From an uncultured Hungatella sp. (GTDB lineage Bacteria; Bacillota; Clostridia; Lachnospirales; Lachnospiraceae): a stretch of DNA of 64,000 nt. The notes under the pieces were generated by a model that did no database searches, was not told the origin of the DNA, and saw only the letters and a list, made by a program, of their open reading frames with translations. Shown in pieces: positions 57,802 through 64,000 of the stretch (its first letter is position 1; each line of letters opens with the position of its first letter). The translations under genes were made by a program, and so were the position numbers. The stretch covers positions 1 through 64,000 of the forward strand of contig CAJTUV010000014.1 of NCBI GenBank assembly GCA_910579515.1. The letters run 5' to 3'.

Positions 57802-58455
57802 ATGAAGAAAATGATTGCATGTGTTGTAGGGGCTATGATGGTGTTGTCATTGGCAGCATGTTCACCTACCAAAGTAAACCCAGACGATGTGGTTCTTGAA
57901 GGGAGCAAGACAGAAGGAGAGAGCAGTAAGGGCAGCCAGAGCTCCGATGACGTAGAGGCTATGGTAGACGAGATGATTAAGCAGCAGACAGAGATTGACG
58001 TAGAGGCCTTAAGAGCTGGGAATCCAGATGCGCCTACGCTGGATGCTGTAACTGTTTATTATAAGAAGGACAATGGCACCGGCTTAAGAAAGACCATGGT
58101 GGATGTGGAAGAGGCTACGGCAGATGCCTTAGTTGCAAGCTTAATTGAATACGGAATTTTGGAAGAAGGAACTACTGTAAACTCCTTTGAAGTACAGGCA
58201 GGAGCGCAGGCCGGACCTGGCGTTGACCCATCTAAAGTGGGAAGTGGAGACAGCATTGGCACATTAGACCTGTCTAAGCTACAGCAGTTAGAGGGAAATG
58301 AGGAGAAACTTGTTCTTTATGGAATCGCCAATTCTTTTGCTGACAGCTTTGTATTGGACAAGCTGAAAATTCTGGTAAACGGACAGGAGTACTCAAGCAG
58401 CCTTCTTACAGATGGATATTTGTATCCGGTTGACGTTTATGAAAAACTGGATTAA
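57802..58455 (+). CDS. GerMN-like domain lipoprotein
   Basis: Lipobox LAAC gives a lipidated Cys at residue 20, followed by a Ser/Glu-rich linker. From about residue 80 on, the sequence matches the GerMN pattern: VTVYYKKDNGTGLRKTMVDV, a helix ending LVASLIEYGILEEGTTVNSFEV, IGTLDLSKLQQL, and a closing VLDKLKILVNGQEY. GerMN domains occur in GerM of spore germination and in other cell-envelope proteins. ATG 57802 is used because AAGGAGG lies 11 bases upstream. It follows fabT by 16 bases. The role is not defined. Confidence 0.75.
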   Translation: MKKMIACVVGAMMVLSLAACSPTKVNPDDVVLEGSKTEGESSKGSQSSDDVEAMVDEMIKQQTEIDVEALRAGNPDAPTLDAVTVYYKKDNGTGLRKTMVDVEEATADALVASLIEYGILEEGTTVNSFEVQAGAQAGPGVDPSKVGSGDSIGTLDLSKLQQLEGNEEKLVLYGIANSFADSFVLDKLKILVNGQEYSSSLLTDGYLYPVDVYEKLD

Positions 58456-58501
58456 AACTAGAATGTTAAACACGCTTCTATAGGGTGACAGAAATTTTTA
58501 G

Positions 58502-58542
58502 GGCGTCTGCGAAATCATTTTGATTTTTCAGACGCCTTTTTT
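58502..58542. terminator. Intrinsic terminator between the GerMN-like gene and the DUF885 gene
   Basis: GGCGTCTG (58502-58509) pairs perfectly with CAGACGCC (58529-58536), followed by six T residues. It lies between convergent genes. Confidence 0.88.
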
Positions 58543-58546
58543 AAAC

Positions 58547-60397
58547 TTATTTACAGGTGTTCAGCCAGGTTTTAAAATAGGGTTCAATCACAGTAAAAGG
58601 TGCAGGACCAATATCCAGAAGGAAGCGATGAAATTCTTTTAACTGGAATTTATCTTTCAAAACAGACTGAGCCATATCTCTCATCTTGATAATCTCCAGA
58701 TATCCCACATAGTAAGCCATATAATTGGACGGATCATTTTTCATGGCATGGTAGATAACTTCTACCACATCTGACTCCTGAATATCAAAAAATTGTTTCA
58801 GATAATCCGCCACCTGTTCTTTTGTCCAGCCATAATAATTTATATTTAAATCCATCAATGCATGGATACCCAGTGTGGCAGAAGCATTTCGGGCTAATAC
58901 CTTCCCAAGTTCAGGGGAAAGTCCGTTATTAATTGTATAACAATAGTTTTCTACATAAGTTGCCCATCCTTCGCTGTATCCTAGAAAGGAGAGAATCTTT
59001 CGGATATTGGAATCACAGTGAGACAGAAAGTACACATTCTGATACAAATGACCGGGGATACCTTCATGAGCCAAGGTAGTAAATAAAGTCTGAGCTCCAG
59101 AAGAGCTTCCGGGATTGATATAGATGACACACTTATCATATAGATCCATAGGAGGAACCAAAAAGAATGCAGGGCTAAGTGACTGCTCTAATTCTTCAGG
59201 CACATATTTGGTCACATAACTGTATGGAACCACTTCAGGAAAATCTTTTTGCGTTTCTGCCTTTAAAGCTTCCAAGATAGCTTCTGGCTCAGTTTGTGAG
59301 AACTCATATTGGATTAATTCCTGAGAAACTTCTGGCTTTTCTTTCAAAACCCTGGCGATTTCCAAAAGGTCACTGTCTATTTGGGCTTCAATAGCTTTTT
59401 GAAGTTCATCCATGGTAGCATAAGTGGTTCCGGTGGATGCTCTTACCAGGTACTCATAGTAGGCTTTTCCCTGTGGATCATAACTTAATCCCTGCTCATT
59501 GCTGCAGCTCCCCTTTAATTCTGCCAATCCCTGCAATAGCAGCTCATAAGCCGGAATAAAATGCTCGGTAACTGTTGTCAGATTTCGGGTTTTAAAATCT
59601 GCCCTTTCCTCGTCAGTTAATCCTTCCATGGCATCGATTCTTCGGTCAAAACCAGTAACCATAAGATTATGCTCCGGACTGAGGAGATATCCGCCGCATT
59701 CGGTGGTAATCTGATCAACACAGGAATCTGTCAGAAACAATCCTGCCTTTGCCTTCTCCTTTTCAAAATCCAGAATTTGCTGATAATAGGAGTCTATATC
59801 TGAGAGAAGAGACAAATAATCTTCTACATCTCCTTTCTCATAGAAAACAAATTCTGTCAAAAGCATAGGAAGCTGAGCCTGAATGCCGGTACTTGGAGAG
59901 AGAGGCTGGTAATATAGCTCCAGTCCCTGTCCAGACAATTCATATTCCAGAGATTTTTCAAGGATTCGATAAGTCAGTTTCTGGTGATCGGCCAGATAGT
60001 CTAACTCGATTCCTGCCAACGTATTTCTTAAATCATCTTGTTCTTTTGCCGTTTCCTGCATTTTTTCTAAAGAGAAAGTTCCAAAGGTCTTTGGATAATC
60101 TTTGATCCCATAGCTCTCTGGGTTCATGAGGCAATAGTGAAGGGTGAGATAAGAGTCTGCAACCTCCTCTTCAAAAAGGCGCTGGCACAGTTCATCAAAA
60201 GCCTCCTGAGCCGTTTCTGATTTCTGACGGTATTCTTCATCGGAAACTGCAGCACTTGTCTCTCTGACAGAGAGAGTTTCGTCTGAGGACTGGGAAGGAG
60301 CTGTGCTGACGGGGCTGCGTATACATCCACACAAGAGGCAGATACTAAGTAAAATAGGGATAAGAATCCGACACCGTGTCTGACCATGGATTTTCAT
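58547..60397 (-). CDS. DUF885 family lipoprotein, predicted zinc peptidase
   Basis: Signal peptide with lipobox LCGC gives a lipidated Cys at residue 25. The DUF885 domain fills the rest of the 616 residues. The predicted zinc site is HEGIPGH (LAHEGIPGHLYQNVYF), with a downstream Glu in FLGYSEGWATYVENYCY. ATG 60397 is preceded by GGAGGTAACTTGAC. Relatives are thought to be M32-like carboxypeptidases, but substrates are not known. It has its own promoter, divergent from metG. Confidence 0.88.
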   Translation of the reverse strand: MKIHGQTRCRILIPILLSICLLCGCIRSPVSTAPSQSSDETLSVRETSAAVSDEEYRQKSETAQEAFDELCQRLFEEEVADSYLTLHYCLMNPESYGIKDYPKTFGTFSLEKMQETAKEQDDLRNTLAGIELDYLADHQKLTYRILEKSLEYELSGQGLELYYQPLSPSTGIQAQLPMLLTEFVFYEKGDVEDYLSLLSDIDSYYQQILDFEKEKAKAGLFLTDSCVDQITTECGGYLLSPEHNLMVTGFDRRIDAMEGLTDEERADFKTRNLTTVTEHFIPAYELLLQGLAELKGSCSNEQGLSYDPQGKAYYEYLVRASTGTTYATMDELQKAIEAQIDSDLLEIARVLKEKPEVSQELIQYEFSQTEPEAILEALKAETQKDFPEVVPYSYVTKYVPEELEQSLSPAFFLVPPMDLYDKCVIYINPGSSSGAQTLFTTLAHEGIPGHLYQNVYFLSHCDSNIRKILSFLGYSEGWATYVENYCYTINNGLSPELGKVLARNASATLGIHALMDLNINYYGWTKEQVADYLKQFFDIQESDVVEVIYHAMKNDPSNYMAYYVGYLEIIKMRDMAQSVLKDKFQLKEFHRFLLDIGPAPFTVIEPYFKTWLNTCK

Positions 60398-60440
60398 GTC
60401 AAGTTACCTCCATTCTATAGGGTGACTATTCTATGTAGAT

Positions 60441-60469
60441 AGTATAAAGTATATTTCTTGACTTTACAA
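60441..60469 (-). promoter_or_regulatory. Promoter of the DUF885 gene
   Basis: On the minus strand TTGTAA (60464-60469) and TATACT (60441-60446) are 17 bp apart, 44 bases before the start codon. Confidence 0.55.
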
Positions 60470-60483
60470 CTCATGAAAAAAGA

Positions 60484-60512
60484 TTGACGAAAACATAGGA
60501 AACCGTTACACT
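60484..60512 (+). promoter_or_regulatory. Promoter of metG
   Basis: TTGACG (60484-60489) and TACACT (60507-60512) are 17 bp apart and 34 bases before the ATG. The leader is too short for a T-box. Confidence 0.6.
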
Positions 60513-60545
60513 AAGTACAGATTATTTTTCAGGAGGGATAGGAAA

Positions 60546-62504
60546 ATGTGTGATAAATGTAAAAAACCATATTATATAACCACAGCCATTGCCTATACGT
60601 CAGGGAAACCTCATATTGGCAATACGTATGAAATTGTTCTGGCAGACAGTATTGCCAGATATAAGAGAGCTCAGGGATATGATGTGCGTTTTCAGACGGG
60701 AACAGACGAGCATGGTCAAAAGATTGAGCTGAAAGCTCAGGAAGCAGGCGTAACACCAAAAGCATATGTGGATCAAATAGCAGCCAAGGTAAAAGACATA
60801 TGGGATTTGATGAATACCTCCTATGACAAGTTCATTCGTACAACAGACAAAGACCATGAGACCCAGGTTCAGAAGATTTTTAAAAAGCTATATGAGAAAG
60901 GAGACATTTATAAAGGATACTATGAAGGTTTGTATTGCACGCCTTGCGAGTCCTTTTTTACAGAATCTCAATTAGTAAACGGCAAATGCCCTGACTGCGG
61001 TGGAGAGGTGCAGCCAGCCAAAGAAGAGGCATACTTCTTTAAAATGAGTAAATATGCGGACAGGCTGATACAGCATATAAACGAGCATCCAGAGTTTATC
61101 CAGCCTGTATCCAGAAAAAATGAAATGATGAATAATTTCCTTCTTCCGGGCCTTCAGGATTTGTGCGTGTCCAGAACTTCCTTCACCTGGGGAGTTCCTG
61201 TAGACTTTGACCCAAAGCATGTGACTTATGTGTGGCTGGATGCTTTGACTAACTATATTACTGGCTTAGGATATGACTGTGATGGGGACAGCGACCAGAT
61301 GTTTGAAACATACTGGCCTGCAGATTTGCATTTGATTGGAAAAGATATCATCCGCTTTCACACCATTTATTGGCCGATCTTCTTGATGGCTCTTGATCTT
61401 CCTCTGCCAAAGCAGGTGTTTGGACATCCCTGGCTGTTACAAGGCGATGGAAAAATGAGCAAGTCTAAGGGAAACGTGCTCTATGCCGACACCTTGGTAG
61501 ATTTTTTTGGAGTGGATGCAGTCCGCTATTTTGTGCTTCATGAGATGCCTTTTGACAATGACGGTATTATTTCCTGGGAACTGATGGTGGAGCGGGCCAA
61601 TTCGGATTTGGCTAATATTTTAGGCAATTTAGTAAACCGCACTATCTCCATGTCCAACAAATATTTTGGCGGAGTGGTAACCAACGCCCAAGTGTATGAG
61701 GCTGTGGATGAGGACTTAAAATCTGTGGTTCTGGGAGAAGTTAAGAAAGTCGATGAGAAGATGGAGCAGCTTCGGGTGGCCGACGCCATGACAGAGATTT
61801 TTAACATTTTCCGTCGAAGCAACAAATATATTGACGAGACGACGCCCTGGTCTTTGGCGAAAGAAGAAGACAAAAAAGATCGTCTTGCTACAGTGCTCTA
61901 TCATCTGACAGAGGCAATTACCATTGGCGCTTCCTTACTGGAACCGTTCATGCCTGAGACTTCCCAGAAAATCTTGTCTCAAATTCATGCAGAGAAACGA
62001 AAACTGGGTCAGATGGATACGTTCGGTCTTTATCCCAGTGGCAATCAGGTGACAGACAAGCCTCAGATTTTGTTTGCACGTATGGACATCAAAGAGGTGA
62101 TGGAGAAAGTAGAGGCTATGGAGAATGCTCAAAAGACCCCAGAAGCTTTAGAGGAAGGGATAGAGATAGAAGCAAAACCAGAGATTACGTATGACGACTT
62201 TGCAAAACTGCAATTTCAGGTAGGAGAGATTATCGCCTGTGAAGCAGTGCCAAAGTCGAAAAAATTGTTATGCTCTCAGGTAAAAATTGGCAGTCAGGTG
62301 AGGCAGATTGTCAGCGGCATTAAAGCATATTACTCGCCAGAAGAGATGGTAGGAAAAAAGGTTATGGTGGTTGTGAATCTGAAGCCAGCCAAGTTGGCAG
62401 GAGTGATGTCCGAGGGGATGCTTTTGTGCGCAGAGGATGCAGACGGTAATTTAGCTCTGATGACGCCGGAAAAGAATATGCCGTCAGGAGCAGAGATTTG
62501 TTGA
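60546..62504 (+). CDS. metG: Methionyl-tRNA synthetase
   Basis: Charges tRNA-Met. The class I HIGH motif appears as PHIGNTYE near residue 22. A zinc-knuckle insert carries CTPCES and CPDCGGE. KMSKS is intact in GDGKMSKSKGN near residue 303. The C-terminal 110 residues are an OB-fold tRNA-binding/dimerisation domain (YDDFAKLQFQVGEIIACEAV, MVVVNLKPAKLAGVMSEGMLL). Length 652 aa is typical of the B. subtilis type. AGGAGGGATAGG precedes the ATG. The 3' end overlaps the next gene by 7 bases. Confidence 0.96.
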   Translation: MCDKCKKPYYITTAIAYTSGKPHIGNTYEIVLADSIARYKRAQGYDVRFQTGTDEHGQKIELKAQEAGVTPKAYVDQIAAKVKDIWDLMNTSYDKFIRTTDKDHETQVQKIFKKLYEKGDIYKGYYEGLYCTPCESFFTESQLVNGKCPDCGGEVQPAKEEAYFFKMSKYADRLIQHINEHPEFIQPVSRKNEMMNNFLLPGLQDLCVSRTSFTWGVPVDFDPKHVTYVWLDALTNYITGLGYDCDGDSDQMFETYWPADLHLIGKDIIRFHTIYWPIFLMALDLPLPKQVFGHPWLLQGDGKMSKSKGNVLYADTLVDFFGVDAVRYFVLHEMPFDNDGIISWELMVERANSDLANILGNLVNRTISMSNKYFGGVVTNAQVYEAVDEDLKSVVLGEVKKVDEKMEQLRVADAMTEIFNIFRRSNKYIDETTPWSLAKEEDKKDRLATVLYHLTEAITIGASLLEPFMPETSQKILSQIHAEKRKLGQMDTFGLYPSGNQVTDKPQILFARMDIKEVMEKVEAMENAQKTPEALEEGIEIEAKPEITYDDFAKLQFQVGEIIACEAVPKSKKLLCSQVKIGSQVRQIVSGIKAYYSPEEMVGKKVMVVVNLKPAKLAGVMSEGMLLCAEDADGNLALMTPEKNMPSGAEIC

Positions 62505-63160
62505 GAGAACAGACCAGAGGATTGAGCAGTAATGCATTAAAGCTTATCGCCCTTCTTACTATGTTTCTGGATCATATTGGAGCTGTTTTGATTGACTCTG
62601 GATGGATGAATCAGGTGCTGCGCATGGTCGGAAGGGTATCGTTTCCTATTTTTGCCTTCCTTTTAGTGGAGGGATTTCTGCATACCCGAGATGTAAAGCG
62701 CTATGGTTTACGGCTGTTAGCATTTGGCTTTCTGTCAGAAATTCCTTTTGACCTGGCTCTTTTTCATACTCCTTTTGAAATGAGCCATCAGAATGTCTTT
62801 TTTACCTTATTTTTGGGGCTGCTTGCTCTGGAAGGGTGTCGAAGATATGAAGATGACGCATCTTTGTGGAAACGGGCCGCAGTATTAGTTGTCTGCGGCT
62901 TTGCCGCCATAATCTTAAGAACAGACTATGAGGCGTTTGGTGTTATTTTTATTGTTTTGCTGTATATGACAAGACAAAGTCCCAGGCTGCAGACCATCAT
63001 GGGATCTTTGGCTCTTGTTTGGGAATTGCCTGCAGTTTTTGCTTTTATCCCAATTCGGATGTACAATGGAACAAGAGGAACCTTGCCTCTGAAATATATC
63101 TTTTATATTTGCTATCCTCTGCATCTGTTTTTGCTGTGGGGAATATGGAGGCTACTATGA
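62498..63160 (+). CDS. TraX family membrane protein
   Basis: Polytopic membrane protein of 220 aa with six to seven hydrophobic helices. The TraX signature LKLIALLTMFLDHIGAVL and GRVSFPIFAFLLVEGFLHTRDVKRYGLRLLAFGFLSEIPFDL is present. TraX of the F plasmid acetylates pilin; chromosomal relatives in Firmicutes have no known role. The start is a TTG at 62498 (or the adjacent TTG 62501) behind AGGAG, overlapping the metG end. Its stop overlaps the tatD ATG (ATGA). It is embedded in the metG-tatD operon. Confidence 0.83.
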   Translation: MLREQTRGLSSNALKLIALLTMFLDHIGAVLIDSGWMNQVLRMVGRVSFPIFAFLLVEGFLHTRDVKRYGLRLLAFGFLSEIPFDLALFHTPFEMSHQNVFFTLFLGLLALEGCRRYEDDASLWKRAAVLVVCGFAAIILRTDYEAFGVIFIVLLYMTRQSPRLQTIMGSLALVWELPAVFAFIPIRMYNGTRGTLPLKYIFYICYPLHLFLLWGIWRLL

Positions 63161-63927
63161 TAATTGATACTCATACTCATTATGATGATGAGGCTTTTGA
63201 CGAGGACAGGGACGCTCTTTTGTCCAGTTTGAAAGAACAAGGAATTGAGATGGCAGTGAATATAGGGGCGAACATCGAAAGAACCAAGAAGACATTGGAT
63301 CTCACAGAATCATATCCTTTTCTGTATGGCGCTGTCGGCGTTCATCCAAGTGAAACAGAAGAATTAAATGAAAGTCTGATGGACTGGCTGGAGGAAGCTG
63401 CAAAAAAACCTAAGGTGGTGGCAATCGGTGAGATTGGACTGGACTATCACTGGGAGGAGCCAGAACGAGAGGTTCAGAAGTACTGGTTTATCCGTCAACT
63501 GAGTCTGGCAAGAAAAGCAGGACTTCCTGTCGTTATCCACAGCCGTGATGCGGCGAAGGATACTTTAGACATTATGAAGGAACATAAATCATGGGAAATC
63601 GGAGGAGTGATTCACTGCTTCTCTTATGGTCTGGAGTTGGCAAAAGAGTATCTGGATATGGGCTTTTATCTTGGCATAGGAGGCGTTGTAACGTTTGCCA
63701 ACGCAAAAAAATTAAAAGAAGTGGTAAGCTATATGCCTTTGGACCGGATTGTCCTGGAAACAGACTGTCCTTACCTTTCTCCGGTTCCTTTTAGGGGAAA
63801 GCGGAATTCTTCTCTGAATCTTCCCTATGTGGCAGAGGCGATCAGCCAGCTAAAAGGTATCACAAAGGAGAAGGTCATAGAGATTACAAACGAGAACGCA
63901 AGAAAATTATATAGGCTTGGACAGTAA
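63157..63927 (+). CDS. tatD: TatD family metal-dependent DNase
   Basis: Metal-dependent TIM-barrel hydrolase with 3'-5' exonuclease activity in characterised members. Metal ligands are visible in IDTHTHYDDEAF, IGEIGLDYHW, PVVIHSRDA, GGVIHCFSY and LETDCPYLSPVP. Length 256 aa is typical. ATG 63157 has TGGAGG five bases upstream and overlaps the preceding stop by 4 bases; a long extension back to 63019 is rejected. The order metG-tatD-rsmA is that of B. subtilis metS-yabD...ksgA. Confidence 0.94.
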   Translation: MIIDTHTHYDDEAFDEDRDALLSSLKEQGIEMAVNIGANIERTKKTLDLTESYPFLYGAVGVHPSETEELNESLMDWLEEAAKKPKVVAIGEIGLDYHWEEPEREVQKYWFIRQLSLARKAGLPVVIHSRDAAKDTLDIMKEHKSWEIGGVIHCFSYGLELAKEYLDMGFYLGIGGVVTFANAKKLKEVVSYMPLDRIVLETDCPYLSPVPFRGKRNSSLNLPYVAEAISQLKGITKEKVIEITNENARKLYRLGQ

Positions 63928-63945
63928 AGCGGAAAGGGTGATGCT

Positions 63946-64000
63946 ATGGCGACTTTAGGAACGCCTCAAAATACCATTGAAGTGCTCCAAAAATATCAGT
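63946..64000 (+). CDS. rsmA: 16S rRNA dimethyladenosine transferase, first 18 codons only
   Basis: The reading frame starts MATLGTPQNTIEVLQKYQ and runs off the window. This matches the usual N-terminus of Gram-positive RsmA/KsgA, which dimethylates A1518 and A1519 of 16S rRNA. AAAGGGTGATGCT precedes the ATG. Position 18 bases after tatD supports the call, although the rnmV gene found between them in Bacillus is missing here. Confidence 0.75.
   Translation, partial: MATLGTPQNTIEVLQKYQ

Noticed and set aside
60398..60545. T-box or SAM riboswitch before metG
   Set aside because: The leader between the promoter at 60484 and the ATG is about 30 bases, with no T-box sequence or S-box features.
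1..64000. CRISPR array, prophage, transposase or integrative element
   Set aside because: No regularly spaced direct repeats, transposase, integrase or phage structural gene was seen on either strand.

Overview
The window looks like a chromosome segment of a low-GC, Gram-positive, spore-forming anaerobe of the Clostridia, most likely Lachnospiraceae or a close relative. This is an inference from several signs: strong AGGAGG-type ribosome binding sites; TTGACA/TATAAT and extended -10 (TGnTATAAT) promoters; many lipoproteins with Ala/Thr/Glu-rich linkers; FabK as enoyl reductase with a FabT-type MarR repressor; sporulation genes (spmA, spmB, a GerMN-like lipoprotein); and the anaerobic, early-cobalt cobalamin pathway. 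No insertion sequence, prophage, CRISPR array or rRNA was seen.

Layout. 1-55 is the 3' part of a tRNA-Lys(TTT), followed by a small gene of unknown function. 396-11041 is a housekeeping block resembling the Bacillus yaaO-tmk-holB-yaaT-yabB-yabC neighbourhood (Orn/Lys/Arg decarboxylase, tmk, holB, ricT, TrmN6-type methyltransferase, rsmI). It is interrupted by bioY, a secreted polysaccharide deacetylase, a YwaF-like membrane protein and a complete polar amino-acid ABC transporter. The rest of that ancestral block (metG, tatD, rsmA) resumes only at 60546-64000, so about 49 kb of other genes lie between rsmI and metG.

The intervening region has several modules. 11090-19358 is a galactonate-type sugar-acid module: dgoK and dgoA divergent from dgoD, an ABC sugar importer without its own ATPase, an IclR regulator and a metallo-amidohydrolase. 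Two matching 16-bp palindromes sit just downstream of the two divergent dgo promoters. 19416-22680 carries a MATE exporter, an MNT/HEPT-type toxin-antitoxin pair and an orphan citrate lyase ligase. 22903-33261 is a complete type II fatty-acid operon (fabH, acpP, fabK, fabD, fabG, fabF, accB, fabZ, accC, fused accDA, and a second FabK-like flavoprotein). A FabT-type operator overlaps its expected transcription start. 33317-36990 holds spmA, a DnaQ-like exonuclease with a zinc-ribbon tail, a DUF362 ferredoxin protein and an AEC transporter.

37005-54771 is a cobalamin regulon under one strong promoter, an AdoCbl riboswitch and an intrinsic terminator. It starts with a short leader ORF and a BtuFCD-like importer. 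It continues with nucleotide-loop assembly genes (cobQ, cobT, cobU, cobS, a short second CobU-like protein, cbiB, cobD) and corrin-ring genes (cbiC, D, F, G, H, a three-domain CbiJ-CbiE-CbiT fusion, cbiA). No CbiL, cobaltochelatase or adenosyltransferase is present here. 54796-60397 holds an ArsC/Spx-like reductase, a second MATE exporter, spmB (separated from spmA by about 22.8 kb), a FabT-like MarR regulator, a GerMN-like lipoprotein and a DUF885 lipoprotein peptidase. 60546-64000 is metG, a TraX-like membrane protein, tatD and the first codons of rsmA.

The points most worth a second look are the divided CobU motifs between two paralogues, the CbiJ-E-T triple fusion, the leader ORF between riboswitch and importer, the distant FabT gene with its probable fab operator, the split spmA/spmB pair, and the paired dgo operators. 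No wholly new system could be established from sequence reading alone.
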